A stretch of DNA of 64,000 nt from a virus, in the IMG/VR virus record IMGVR_UViG_3300027850_000169, positions 27,697 through 91,696 of that record; one strand, 5' to 3'. Below are positions 1 to 8,161 of this stretch, one piece after another; positions within the stretch are counted from its first letter, which is position 1; each line of letters begins with the position of its first letter. The position numbers were made by a program, and so were the translations under genes. The notes beneath the pieces are model-generated. The model worked only from the letters and a program-made list of their open reading frames with translations. It had not been told where the DNA came from and made no database searches.

Positions 1-780
1 TTGATTCTGAGAGCTGAAACCCGTTTTGATATGCAGGTTTCGCCACTCCTGATAGTTGGGCTGACGCGGAGATTGACCACCGTAACGCTTAATTTTCTCC
101 ACTGCGTTTGCGTAGTCAACACTCAAAGTCTCCAATTGGAGCAAGGCTTGTTCGGCTGCTTCCATGCAACGCCTTTCTTGAGTGGCGTACTCTTGTTTTA
201 GAGCCATCCATTCTTCAGTTATTTGAGCCTCCCTTGCTTTGATAAACTCTACAGCTTTTAAAGCAGTTGCCGTTAATAGCTTAGGGTCTTTTCGCGCAAT
301 TCCTGCCTGTTTTGACTGAGGGTAGAAATTGACCCCTAGGGTTTTCCCGGTTGGGTCATAGTAGTCGAAACTTCCAAGTATTGTCGGACTTTCAGCTTGG
401 TACACCGCTACCGGAACCTTAAAGGCATCCGCCCAATTTCCTTGAGCCGGAGTGACAAAATCCAGTCTAGGGGCTTTCACTTTGGCTTCCCGTGCTGTTA
501 CACAACGATTACAACATTCATCGAAATACCCCTCTTCCGGTTCAATTTCGTTGCTAATCCAAAGTGCTTTAACTTTATCCCAGTCAAACGAGTCGGTGTC
601 CAAAATGAGCATACTTCGACAGAATCTACCGCCCGTATTAGGTTCTTCTGTTACCGTGCCATCTGTTTTGAAAAGTCCTCCCCGCTCTCGGTATACATCA
701 CCGGAGTGGACAATTTTTATCATCTTCTCGATTTCGTCTCTTGAGATTTCTAATTTCCCAAGATTTTTTTTATTGAACAT
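1..780 (-). CDS. Hypothetical protein, C-terminus cut off by the window edge
   Basis: A minus-strand frame opens with ATG at 778-780 and runs without a stop through base 1, giving at least 260 residues. I translated it directly. It begins MFNKKNLGKLEIS. A central part has two close cysteines (DECCNRC), and the last ~70 visible residues are rich in E, Q, A and L, suggesting a helical or coiled-coil segment. I recognise no family. It lies 5 nt downstream of the CAP-domain gene and is the most distal visible gene of the minus-strand operon that begins at 7701. The plus-strand frames over this stretch are shadows. Confidence 0.75.
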   Translation of the reverse strand, partial: MFNKKNLGKLEISRDEIEKMIKIVHSGDVYRERGGLFKTDGTVTEEPNTGGRFCRSMLILDTDSFDWDKVKALWISNEIEPEEGYFDECCNRCVTAREAKVKAPRLDFVTPAQGNWADAFKVPVAVYQAESPTILGSFDYYDPTGKTLGVNFYPQSKQAGIARKDPKLLTATALKAVEFIKAREAQITEEWMALKQEYATQERRCMEAAEQALLQLETLSVDYANAVEKIKRYGGQSPRQPNYQEWRNLHIKTGFSSQNQ

Positions 781-785
781 TGCTG

Positions 786-1307
786 TTACGCTCCAAATAT
801 TTGAGTTGCAAAATAATTGATTCTTCCATCATCACCCTGGAGTCGTGAGACGGAAATACCAATTCCGGTATGCGTGAAATAAGGTTGAATCATTACTGTG
901 TGATGTCCTGGACTTTTTATCCAGCCAGGGACAATCAATGTGCGTTGCTCGGAAAATTGATAATCGTAACACTCTCCACCCGCTAAGTTTTCTCCGGCTC
1001 TCGCAAAAGATTTCATAACTTGCGGGCCCCTTTCCTCATTCCAACCATCATGAGTTAGGCGACTGCTTTTATTCATCCACCTACTATGATTAGTAGCAAT
1101 CTCGTTAAGCCTTGAATCCATTGTCAAAGGATTGAGTTTTCTACTCTTTCTGTAGTCATTGACCTCAATCAAGATTTGATTTTCAAGGCTCGAACCTGAG
1201 TCTATCCTTTGTCTGCTAGCGGTTTCAGTAGGTACTGATTCAGTGGTATTACCTTTTTTAACGATTGGCGGTGTCCAGACATCGACAATCCTTTGAAATA
1301 AATCCAT
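786..1307 (-). CDS. CAP/SCP-domain protein
   Basis: 173 residues. The C-terminal ~125 residues match the CAP (cysteine-rich secretory/PR-1) domain: an N-terminal helix with NDYRKSRKLNPL, then SRWMNKSSRLTHDGW, the GENLA core motif, and PGWIKSPGHHTVMI supplying the second histidine pair. Known CAP proteins are usually secreted and bind lipids or act as peptidases. Here there is no clear signal peptide, and residues 1-45 are a low-complexity S/T-rich arm. The start has a good ribosome site (GCAGGAG). It sits inside an operon of small membrane proteins, so a cell-envelope role is a reasonable inference. Confidence 0.85.
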   Translation of the reverse strand: MDLFQRIVDVWTPPIVKKGNTTESVPTETASRQRIDSGSSLENQILIEVNDYRKSRKLNPLTMDSRLNEIATNHSRWMNKSSRLTHDGWNEERGPQVMKSFARAGENLAGGECYDYQFSEQRTLIVPGWIKSPGHHTVMIQPYFTHTGIGISVSRLQGDDGRINYFATQIFGA

Positions 1308-1318
1308 TTGCTCTCCTG

Positions 1319-1684
1319 CTATTTAGAATTTGGCTTGACATCTTGCTTCAAGCACTCTTCTAGGTGCTTTGTTGTTAGCTCTGCGTTTAACCCAGTGAGA
1401 ACACCTGTCTTTTGCAGGAAGTCGTTATTTTCCACTTGCGTCATTACGGCTTTTTTCCGTACTAACTTCTGTCTTTTGAGCGCTAACGAGCTTGCCAAAA
1501 CTCCTATGGCAATAGCAAGCAACAGACTTGCCGTTTTAAGATTTGATGGCTTACCACCAAGGAATAGACTTCCTAACCACGCACCACCAGATATCGATAT
1601 TGCTACGGTTGTTTTGGTGGTTAGAGCGTTGAAATCTTTTTCGTTAAAAAGATTTCCCAAAAAATGTTCAGTTGTGTTTGACAT
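1319..1684 (-). CDS. Small membrane protein
   Basis: 121 residues from the ATG at 1682-1684, chosen because it overlaps the stop of the upstream gene as TAATG, a coupling used repeatedly in this operon. An upstream in-frame ATG would add 13 residues inside the neighbour. The protein has two probable membrane segments near residues 28-45 and 53-68, then a basic loop (KRQKLVRKK) and a soluble tail. No family recognised. It probably acts at the membrane with the neighbouring ATPase and membrane proteins. Confidence 0.65.
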   Translation of the reverse strand: MSNTTEHFLGNLFNEKDFNALTTKTTVAISISGGAWLGSLFLGGKPSNLKTASLLLAIAIGVLASSLALKRQKLVRKKAVMTQVENNDFLQKTGVLTGLNAELTTKHLEECLKQDVKPNSK

Positions 1685-1938
1685 TAGGTTGCAATCCCTA
1701 CGATAAGTCCACAAGTGATACAAAACCAGAATCCGATAGAGTAGGCGATAACTTTATTGGCCGGAAAGCTCCACAACTCTGAGAACAGTGTAGGCATCAA
1801 GGTTGCCAAAAGATTTGAACAGATAACTAACCCTAGAATGATAATCCCTATATTGGCGGCTAGTAACTGAGATTTGATTGCATAAATTAGAAAGTTGGTC
1901 GAAACTAAAACGGTCAATCCTAATGCGAGTGGAAACAT
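1684..1938 (-). CDS. Small three-helix membrane protein
   Basis: 84 residues from the ATG at 1936-1938, which has AGGAAAT just upstream. A longer frame reaching 2109 would overlap the next gene heavily and is rejected. Three hydrophobic stretches (about residues 2-20, 27-48 and 65-83) fill almost the whole protein. Size and topology resemble holins or small inner-membrane subunits of transfer systems, but no specific family is visible. It is coupled to its downstream neighbour by TAATG. Confidence 0.65.
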   Translation of the reverse strand: MFPLALGLTVLVSTNFLIYAIKSQLLAANIGIIILGLVICSNLLATLMPTLFSELWSFPANKVIAYSIGFWFCITCGLIVGIAT

Positions 1939-1939
1939 T

Positions 1940-2374
1940 TTATTTCCTGTAAGGTAGTTGTAGAAAATTGCGAGATTGCTCAACTTGTTCGGGACGGCTA
2001 GATGGGCTATCCCCAGAGAGTAAAGCCGCATAATCAGGGAGAACTTGTGCTGCAACAGATTTGACTCGCTGCTCGGCTTCGTAATATCTTTGCGACTCGG
2101 TAACGACAACTTCTATGGTGTCTGCCGCTGCTACGGCTACATCAGTTGTTGCCCTAGCTTTTTCTGATACACCTTGAAGTTGGGCAATGGTAATGTCTGC
2201 TTTGGCTCGGAGAACCTGACTTTGTAGTCTCAGGTTCTCCACTGTTGGGTTCACGGCTTCCTGTAGTCTCTTTGTTTCACCCGCGAGTTCGTTTGTCTCT
2301 TCTTGAGTGTAGAGACGTATTTCGCCCAAACCGCCCAAGAGTTTATTGATTGCTACTGAGATGATGTTGCTCAT
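1940..2374 (-). CDS. Predicted coiled-coil protein
   Basis: 144 residues, dominated by A, E, Q, V and R-rich helix from about residue 22 to 115 (for example QAQ/AKADITIAQLQG-type heptads), with a short N-terminal amphipathic segment SNIISVAINKLLGGLG. This is the look of a peripheral membrane or structural coiled coil. Its start overlaps the stop of the gene before it (TAATG at 2372-2376), so the two are translationally coupled. Function unknown. Confidence 0.65.
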   Translation of the reverse strand: MSNIISVAINKLLGGLGEIRLYTQEETNELAGETKRLQEAVNPTVENLRLQSQVLRAKADITIAQLQGVSEKARATTDVAVAAADTIEVVVTESQRYYEAEQRVKSVAAQVLPDYAALLSGDSPSSRPEQVEQSRNFLQLPYRK

Positions 2375-2700
2375 TAGTTTACTCCTGTCGGTTTGGCGAG
2401 TCTTGGTAAACAGTGAAAATCAATCCAGCTAATAGCAGAAGTTTCTGCTTCGCCGACTGAAGAATAGAACTCATCTTCGCCCTCGCAGATTAAGTCGCTT
2501 TGATAGATACTCCATGTTGTTGTGTAGCTTTGGTCAATCTCCGTTCTGAGTTTGATTGAATAACCCTTGTACAAGGTTTCAATACATGAATCGTCATCGG
2601 GAAACTGGATATCACCTCGATTGACCAATTCACCAAAAACAGCATCGTACAAAGCGTTAAGAGGCTTACTTGGAATTAATTTGACAAGCTTGTTTAGCAT
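2374..2700 (-). CDS. Hypothetical protein, paralogue of the gene at 17981
   Basis: 108 residues. Compared with the 114-residue protein at 17981-18325 it keeps the same skeleton: ML at the start, an RG pair near residue 28, YK-x3-IK, Y-x-T-x2-SIY with a following D, EG(D/E), and a WID at the end of the core. This is a within-window paralogue pair and supports both being real genes. Family unknown. The start codon lacks a clear ribosome site. The 78 nt upstream of it contain a short inverted repeat (GCACAC...GTGTGC). Confidence 0.65.
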   Translation of the reverse strand: MLNKLVKLIPSKPLNALYDAVFGELVNRGDIQFPDDDSCIETLYKGYSIKLRTEIDQSYTTTWSIYQSDLICEGEDEFYSSVGEAETSAISWIDFHCLPRLAKPTGVN

Positions 2701-2778
2701 TTGTTAGTTGTGTTAATTGACCGTTGCCGATATCCGGCAGACCTGCACACTCCGACTCCGAGGTGGTGTGCAAGAAGT

Positions 2779-3213
2779 TTATTTCTTTTTCCTTGCAATC
2801 TTCCATATCTGTGTGAAAGCGTATTTAATCCAACCGCCAACAAGGTAGAAGTAGAACCACAAAGGCTTATTACTTTCACTCCAACAATGAAGTAGATATC
2901 GAGCTTTCCAATGTTCTGAGTAAGGTAGTCGAAAGAACTCTGTACCCCCTGACTTCCGACCCATGTAAACATTAAACCTGTCGAAATGATTGTGCATCTT
3001 AACTTCTAACGCTCTCATGCTTGAGGTATGTACCAACTCTACCAACTCTAGCTTGCCCCAATCTTCCTCTAATTCGCGTTTTCGTAGGTGAATTGCGCGA
3101 CCAGTAAATCCGATTTTGTAGAAGCCTTTTGTGTCTTTAAAGATGTAGACACTGCCTGGCACATAATCATTGCGAACGCCATTGATATAGCGATTGCTAA
3201 GCTTCCTCACCAT
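2779..3213 (-). CDS. GIY-YIG-like (T5orf172/Mug113-type) protein with membrane tail
   Basis: 144 residues. The core VYIFKDTKGFYKIGFTG followed by R-x6-R is the first strand pair of the T5orf172 branch of the GIY-YIG nuclease superfamily, and HTSSMRALEVKMHNHF supplies the usual conserved E and H helix. These domains cut DNA in phages and mobile elements. Unusually, residues ~118-138 (FYFYLVGGWIKYAF) are hydrophobic, suggesting membrane attachment. The start overlaps the end of the ATPase gene by 7 nt and has AAGGAG upstream. A nuclease beside a DNA-translocase-like ATPase suggests shared work on DNA, which is inference. Confidence 0.75.
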   Translation of the reverse strand: MVRKLSNRYINGVRNDYVPGSVYIFKDTKGFYKIGFTGRAIHLRKRELEEDWGKLELVELVHTSSMRALEVKMHNHFDRFNVYMGRKSGGTEFFRLPYSEHWKARYLLHCWSESNKPLWFYFYLVGGWIKYAFTQIWKIARKKK

Positions 3214-5015
3214 GTCAACTCCTTATATTCTGCAAGTGCTGATTCGTAAGCTTTAGTCTTGCCTGGTCGTGCGTTCCATAACATCCAAATAATTTCGGTT
3301 TGATTGTGTTTCATTTCCTGTTTCAGTTTTTGAATTAGCTCAATTGCTTGATTTCTGCCGAGTTTCAAGGGCGTGAAATAAACAATATCCGAATTGGTGA
3401 AACCATTGTCAGATGGTTGTTTCATGCCTTGAGCGGTATCTGAAATCATTTCAGATTCGCCTAACTCCGGCTTAAGACCGAAAATCCGTTCCAGCCTCTC
3501 AATCTCACTCTCTTTGTCTGTCTTGATTTCAGTTTGCGACTCAATCAATTTCATTTCTTTAGGTTGTTCTAATTCAATTACAGCAGTATTTTGATGCTGC
3601 TGTTGATAGTACCTGACATCAGCTTGAAGGCAAACACTCGCTGGTTCCAATGTCGAAAAAATAATAGGACGTTCGCTGTGTTGCGAGATTGGTCTAAGCT
3701 TCTCGAATTCAGCAATCAATCTAACTCGAATATCCTTGTCACTGATGATGTGCTGACTTTGAATCATGTAGGACAAGACACCATAAGAATCATTCACTCC
3801 TTCATCAGTTGTATAGTAATTTCCTAGCCCAATTAGGTTGAAGTTTTGACGCGAGTTGTTGTCGGCTTTCATGCCAATTGCTTTTAGATTGAAACTTTGT
3901 AAATCTGCCCACAAGCAAACATTGAAGTCACGCCCATTGAGAACAATATCTACCAATTCAACTAAGTAGTTAGAGTCTTTAACGTCGGGATGAGCGGTTA
4001 ACTTCTCTAACGCTAAGCTGATGCTGAACCAGTCAGCCAGTAGTAGACGAACAGGTGATAGATTCTTCCTCTTTTCCTCGTCTAAGTGTCTGCGCTTGTC
4101 ATAGATACTCCATACATGGTGAATAGTATCGAGTGTTTTTTTGACTTGGTTGATGTCAAAGATTGTGACTCTTCCCTTCTCTTTCAACCCACAGAAACTA
4201 TCATTTTTCTGACTAACTACCCAGAACTCTGCGGACGGCTGTTTCTCTTTGAGTATTGAAATCAAAGCCGCTTGAGTAACGCTTTTACCGCCGCCTGTAC
4301 CTGCAATCAATAGCAGGGATTTTCTCGATAACGCTAGCTGATTAAGAATAGCTTTCGCTTTAGTTTCGGACGGATGCAACAAACCCGGTTCAAGCACTGG
4401 TTGGCTAGCAATTTCAGTCACCCCAAACGTGTCAACGATACCGTCAGTCAAGATACTTTTTTTTTCAGCCTCGTTTTCACTTACTGACGGCAAGGAAGCT
4501 TGTTGATTGACTGATTGAGTGTCAACGGCGGGTAATTGCTGTTGCTGGCGTGTTTCCGGCTCACTAGCGTACCAATTGCTAGCTTCTGCAAGTTCAATAA
4601 ACGCGCTTTCGAGGTCTTTCTGGTGTGCTGTAACAGTTGTTGTTTTGTTTGCCTCGCACAACTCCCGCTCTGTCTGAAGTTCGGACTCAGTGCGAATCTT
4701 GCGAACGCGCGTTGCTTTCTGGTATTCTTCTGCCTCTAGCTCGACTTCTGGGAGTCGATTAGAGACTATCAGGAATGCCATCACCGACAGAGGAACCGAA
4801 CCCATTAACAACAGAATGGCTAGAATTGTGTAGTTTGATGCAACTTTGGTGGCGGGCTTCTTGAGCGCTTTGTATTCGCGCTCTGTGACGATTTGCTCGG
4901 TACTGGTTAATTGATAGCGGGTTTGTTTGGGAACCATTGCACCGAGTATCATCAGCGCGTAAGCAGCCGTCACACAGCCAGAAAACATTGCTACTGCTTT
5001 GAGGTTCTTTTTCAT
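3207..5015 (-). CDS. Membrane-anchored FtsK/HerA/VirD4-type ATPase
   Basis: 602 residues. Two membrane helices at about residues 8-28 and 62-85 are followed by a Q/E-rich linker. The P-loop ATPase domain has Walker A GTGGGKS at residues 239-245 and a likely Walker B strand VRLLLADW at 322-329. The C-terminal ~120 residues form a charged extension. Two N-terminal helices plus a cytosolic RecA-like domain are the layout of conjugative coupling proteins and FtsK/HerA translocases, hexamers that pump DNA. No relaxase or type IV secretion genes are visible nearby, so the partner is unknown. Start and stop overlap both neighbours, so expression is coupled. Confidence 0.75.
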   Translation of the reverse strand: MKKNLKAVAMFSGCVTAAYALMILGAMVPKQTRYQLTSTEQIVTEREYKALKKPATKVASNYTILAILLLMGSVPLSVMAFLIVSNRLPEVELEAEEYQKATRVRKIRTESELQTERELCEANKTTTVTAHQKDLESAFIELAEASNWYASEPETRQQQQLPAVDTQSVNQQASLPSVSENEAEKKSILTDGIVDTFGVTEIASQPVLEPGLLHPSETKAKAILNQLALSRKSLLLIAGTGGGKSVTQAALISILKEKQPSAEFWVVSQKNDSFCGLKEKGRVTIFDINQVKKTLDTIHHVWSIYDKRRHLDEEKRKNLSPVRLLLADWFSISLALEKLTAHPDVKDSNYLVELVDIVLNGRDFNVCLWADLQSFNLKAIGMKADNNSRQNFNLIGLGNYYTTDEGVNDSYGVLSYMIQSQHIISDKDIRVRLIAEFEKLRPISQHSERPIIFSTLEPASVCLQADVRYYQQQHQNTAVIELEQPKEMKLIESQTEIKTDKESEIERLERIFGLKPELGESEMISDTAQGMKQPSDNGFTNSDIVYFTPLKLGRNQAIELIQKLKQEMKHNQTEIIWMLWNARPGKTKAYESALAEYKELTW

Positions 5016-5533
5016 CAGTAGCCCCTCTTTCTTTTGGGCAGGAAGCTACTAGCGAACTTAACGGCTGTAAGTAAACAAACAGCCAGGAAGCCGATAAGCA
5101 CTGTAACAGCCAACTGCTGATTCTTGGCGAGCCAATCCAACATTAGGTCGGAATTACTGATAGCAGCAGCGAAACCAGTTCCGACGCCACCAGCAAACAA
5201 TCGAAATTTGTCAAGTGTCTTGAGTTGCCCCCAAGCAAAGGCGAATATCAGCCCGACTCCGACTAACACTAATCCAAACAACGCCATGACGACAACAAAC
5301 CAGTTGATTGAGCGAAAGATTAGGAAAAGTAGTGATGCGCCGCTGATAAAGATGGTCAAACCCGCTAATTCCTGAGCGAGTAGCCATTGCTTTGTCACCC
5401 TTTTATAAAGGTCGTTTTCAATTGGAATAACATCGTTTTCTGCGTAATCTTCAGATACTACATCAATCACCTCGGCTGATTTGTAGGGGGTAATCGGAGT
5501 GTTTCCTTCCTCCCCCATTGGGTACATAAACAT
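5015..5533 (-). CDS. Multi-spanning membrane protein
   Basis: 172 residues with about four hydrophobic segments (roughly residues 55-75, 80-102, 112-125 and 140-160) after a soluble acidic N-terminus, and a basic end (PKRKRGY). It is translationally coupled to the ATPase gene through an overlapping TGATG. The likely role is a membrane partner of the ATPase, inferred only from position and topology. An alternative start five codons in (MGEEGN) is equally possible. Confidence 0.7.
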   Translation of the reverse strand: MFMYPMGEEGNTPITPYKSAEVIDVVSEDYAENDVIPIENDLYKRVTKQWLLAQELAGLTIFISGASLLFLIFRSINWFVVVMALFGLVLVGVGLIFAFAWGQLKTLDKFRLFAGGVGTGFAAAISNSDLMLDWLAKNQQLAVTVLIGFLAVCLLTAVKFASSFLPKRKRGY

Positions 5534-5538
5534 TCCGA

Positions 5539-6168
5539 TTACCTCTTACTAAAAAGCTTTTCAAGCTTGGTTCTGGCTGCCGCTATCTTTTGGTCGTCTT
5601 CCGTTTCTTCTTTTACCTTGTCGGAAACTTGACTTTTGGTTTTCTCGACCTGACCGTCTGACTTCTCTCTCTTCCTTTTTGTAGCGTCAGCAGCTATTAA
5701 AAGACGGTTTTTGAAGTCTTGTGTTAGGTAATCCCTTTCTATATCTCCTTTTCCTTGAATAAACCCTTGTTCTTCTGTTAGTTGATGTTGCCAGGTGCGG
5801 TAATGTTCTTCATACTCTGTGCCTGCCAATAAGGAAGACATAATAAAGGCGTCTTCCTTTTTTTTGGTGGCGTACATGAGTTTAACCGCCTCGGCTCTTA
5901 AGCTTTCGATTTCTTCGTGTGACTCGCAGATAGTCGCAAGGTACTCAAAGAATTTATTAGCCATTTCAACTTGCAGCAAAGCTCCTTCTGACAGGGCTTT
6001 TGTTTGTGCCAGATTTTCGAGATTTAAAGCACCAATTAAACCAGGATTGATGCCAAACAATCGAACTAATGCTGGCGGAATCTTAACACCTGAAAGCCAT
6101 TGCGGGACATTAGCTAACGCAAGGTCTACGTCGTGAGCTTTTGCCAACTTCTTTTCAGCCTTAGCCAT
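5539..6168 (-). CDS. Hypothetical charged helical protein
   Basis: 209 residues, mostly helical and highly charged, especially the last 60 residues (TKRKREKSDGQVEKTK). The middle (ALVRLFGINPGLIGALNLE) is a short hydrophobic region that does not look membrane-spanning. No family recognised. It lies 5 nt upstream of the membrane-protein gene and is coupled to the preceding gene by TAATG at 6166-6170. Probably a cytosolic component of the same complex. Confidence 0.65.
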   Translation of the reverse strand: MAKAEKKLAKAHDVDLALANVPQWLSGVKIPPALVRLFGINPGLIGALNLENLAQTKALSEGALLQVEMANKFFEYLATICESHEEIESLRAEAVKLMYATKKKEDAFIMSSLLAGTEYEEHYRTWQHQLTEEQGFIQGKGDIERDYLTQDFKNRLLIAADATKRKREKSDGQVEKTKSQVSDKVKEETEDDQKIAAARTKLEKLFSKR

Positions 6169-6488
6169 TACTTGTTTCCAAACGATGAATTAGTTTTGCA
6201 AAACTCGTCAATCTTGGCTTGATTTTGCCGTAGGTTGAAACTAGCAACTATTCTTTCTTTTTCGGCTTCAGAAAGCGCTTTTTGATTGATAGCGTTCGTC
6301 GCTAAGTAGCCAGCAATTGCACCCGCAGCCAGCAAGCTTAACGCGCCTCCAAACACCAAGAATTGTTTACTGTTCGACGGTTCTGGGTGTTGATTGAAAT
6401 CCGATTGAGAACTGCTAACGACTACCGCTCCACCTGCGTTTAGATGCAGATTGGCTAGTTGTTGACGTTCTTTCGTAACTGTGTTCAT
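6168..6488 (-). CDS. Single-pass membrane protein
   Basis: 106 residues with one membrane helix at about residues 42-66 (FLVFGGALSLLAAGAIAGYL), a polar N-terminal arm and a charged C-terminal helix containing one cysteine. Its start overlaps the stop of the winged-helix gene. Family unknown; part of the membrane operon. Confidence 0.65.
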   Translation of the reverse strand: MNTVTKERQQLANLHLNAGGAVVVSSSQSDFNQHPEPSNSKQFLVFGGALSLLAAGAIAGYLATNAINQKALSEAEKERIVASFNLRQNQAKIDEFCKTNSSFGNK

Positions 6489-6802
6489 GAATTAACCTCT
6501 TTAAGTGTTGGCTCTCGGTCGTTGATTAACAATACTTGGCTTATGGCAATGTCGGTAATCCACCAATGGCTTTCTCTCTTGTCTGAAGGGTTGGAACCTT
6601 TTTCAATAATCCCCATACTCTTCAATTCGCTCAAAGTTACTGAAATGCTGTTTTCCGTGCGAAAACACCTCCTCGCTATTTCTTTGTTCGTACTAATACC
6701 GATTTCGTGAATCGCTATTAAAACCTTTTTCTCTCCTTGACTTAGGCGGTTTATTCGTCTCTTTGTTGCTAAATACTCTGCATGAGTCAATGTGATAGCC
6801 AT
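6485..6802 (-). CDS. Winged-helix DNA-binding protein
   Basis: 105 residues from the ATG at 6800-6802. A TTG four codons upstream is a weaker choice. The segment SQGEKKVLIAIHEIGISTNKEIARRC, followed by SISVTLSELKSMGIIEK and a short wing, is a MarR-like winged helix-turn-helix. It is probably the regulator of the operon that follows it, since it is the first gene after a 180-nt gap. Confidence 0.7.
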   Translation of the reverse strand: MAITLTHAEYLATKRRINRLSQGEKKVLIAIHEIGISTNKEIARRCFRTENSISVTLSELKSMGIIEKGSNPSDKRESHWWITDIAISQVLLINDREPTLKEVNS

Positions 6803-6986
6803 GTTTTTTAACAATGTAAAAGTTCAAGAGAAAGAATGCGGTCATTTGCTAGAATACTATTAGAAACAATCCGAGAAAACAGTCGAATAATCTTGGTAAA
6901 CATTGGTTGATTTTCCGTGGTTAAACATTGATTGATTAGTATTAGGAGAATCAACCGAAACAGCAACTGATTCTCCCACCGATTGA
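6803..6986. promoter_or_regulatory. Intergenic region with direct repeats and an inverted repeat
   Basis: This gap of about 180 nt holds two near-identical direct repeats, each running through AAACATTG and TTGATT (about 6898-6940), and a 9-bp inverted repeat GGAGAATCA (6945-6953) / TGATTCTCC (6968-6976). The arrangement suggests operator sites for a regulator of the minus-strand operon. No gene is seen. Confidence 0.35.
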
Positions 6987-7352
6987 CTACGCTACGTCTA
7001 TGACATCCGCAGCCGCAAGCATTTTTTTTGGGTCTGTCGAAGGCAGTTGGAAACGCGATTCATCTTCTAGTTCTGCAAGAGAGGTAGAAAATCCTTCAAG
7101 ATGTCCAAAAATTTCGTCTCCAATGTCGCCAAAATCTCCTCTTGAAATGTCGCCGATAGCGTCAGTAATTCCGCCTAAAACGTATGCCTTAGTGCTCCGC
7201 CGAACGTCGTTTCTAGCCTTGTCTAGTTGTGCCTGAATGTTGCCGACTCCGGCATTAGTATCAAGCGGTTTAGCTGCTTTACCCTTCCGACCGCCGCTAC
7301 GATTTGCAGATTTGGCTTGATTGATTGCTTCTTGTTCAGATTGAGTAGTCAT
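6987..7352 (-). CDS. Hypothetical protein
   Basis: 121 residues. A basic Gly/Ser/Arg-rich N-terminus (SGGRKGKAAK) is followed by a helical segment with repeated GD pairs (ISRGDFGDIGDEIFG). No family recognised. It overlaps the end of the upstream gene by 17 nt, so the two are expressed together. Confidence 0.6.
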   Translation of the reverse strand: MTTQSEQEAINQAKSANRSGGRKGKAAKPLDTNAGVGNIQAQLDKARNDVRRSTKAYVLGGITDAIGDISRGDFGDIGDEIFGHLEGFSTSLAELEDESRFQLPSTDPKKMLAAADVIDVA

Positions 7353-7701
7353 TGAAGTAGTCCTCTATGGTTTGGATGATTGACTTGATTGCAGGTATTC
7401 GTCCGCGTTGCCTAACAGCTTGTCGGAATAGCCAGATAACCTGCGCTTCTTCCCGTGTAAACCCTTTTCGGCGACATCGAAAGGGCTTCTTTCTGTCTGG
7501 GAACATCTCAGTAAGTTGAGTTTCCCTTGTTACTTCTTCCAACTGAATCAACTCCAGCTTTCGGAGTGTCACCACATCCCGACGCAATTGCCCTAAAGAG
7601 ATACCCATCGTTGCAGCCATCAGATCAGTATTTAACCAGTCAATCTCGTCTGGAACTATTGCCGATAACGGTTTGAACTGGCTATGAACCTGGGCGTACA
7701 T
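7336..7701 (-). CDS. Helix-turn-helix-like protein
   Basis: 121 residues. Residues ~26-55 (DLMAATMGISLGQLRRDVVTLRKL) read as a helix-turn-helix, followed by a basic segment and a second helical domain. It is the first gene of the minus-strand block and faces a divergent ribbon-helix-helix gene across a repeat-bearing gap, so it may control that region. Family not identified. Confidence 0.6.
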   Translation of the reverse strand: MYAQVHSQFKPLSAIVPDEIDWLNTDLMAATMGISLGQLRRDVVTLRKLELIQLEEVTRETQLTEMFPDRKKPFRCRRKGFTREEAQVIWLFRQAVRQRGRIPAIKSIIQTIEDYFNDYSI

Positions 7702-7930
7702 GGTAGATTTCTAAGGTTGCTAAATGTTCATTATGTGCACGTTATTAGTTCGACAAATTTCTAATGAACTTGCAACGAACTTTTAACGAACATGAACACA
7801 CTGTAAAGGATACTGCGCGAAGTTGTCAAGGGGCAACGCAAACTATTTTTGTACTTTTGCTGAAACCCGCTAGACGACTAGGTTTTTCTGTGAGACACTT
7901 AAAGAAGTCGCGAAGTAGTAGAGCATTTCC
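7702..7930. promoter_or_regulatory. Divergent control region with GAAC-type direct repeats
   Basis: This gap separates a minus-strand HTH gene from a plus-strand ribbon-helix-helix gene. Around 7761-7800 three closely spaced direct repeats of the form AAYGAACTT recur about every 12 nt, and the inverted form GTTCATTA lies near 7730. This looks like operator half-sites or short iterons. No coding frame is convincing here. Confidence 0.35.
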
Positions 7931-8161
7931 ATGTCAAAAAAAGAAGACCCCACTTATTCACCACTGCGGGGTCACGTCCCGAAAGAACTGTATAAACGTT
8001 TCAAGGCGTATTGTGTTGAAGAAGAGATGAACAACTCCGAAGCACTGGAAAACGTACTCAAGTTTTATTTTGACTACCGAGAGAAGGTAGCACCTAAAAG
8101 CGAGATAGCGACAGAGTTTGAGAAGATTCAGAAAAAACGAACTAAGGGGAAAAGTGCATGA
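7931..8161 (+). CDS. Ribbon-helix-helix-like small protein
   Basis: 76 residues. LRGHVPKELYKRFKAYC followed by NNSEALENVLKFYF fits the strand-helix-helix pattern of CopG/Arc-type DNA-binding proteins, with a basic lysine-rich tail. Such proteins repress their own promoter in plasmids and phages, and the repeats in the gap upstream are candidate sites. Its end overlaps the next start by 4 nt (ATGA). Confidence 0.7.
   Translation: MSKKEDPTYSPLRGHVPKELYKRFKAYCVEEEMNNSEALENVLKFYFDYREKVAPKSEIATEFEKIQKKRTKGKSA

Noticed and set aside
1-820. Plus-strand frames at the left edge (up to 122 codons)
   Set aside because: They are antisense to a continuous minus-strand gene (1-780) that is open through the edge and reads like a real protein; the plus-strand products are S/F-rich shadows.
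2694-2972. Minus-strand frame of 92 codons overlapping the GIY-YIG-like gene
   Set aside because: It lies in another frame inside the clearly recognisable T5orf172-like gene.
7764-8030. Plus-strand frame of 88 codons overlapping the RHH gene
   Set aside because: Its product is low-quality and it overlaps the better-supported gene at 7931 in another frame.
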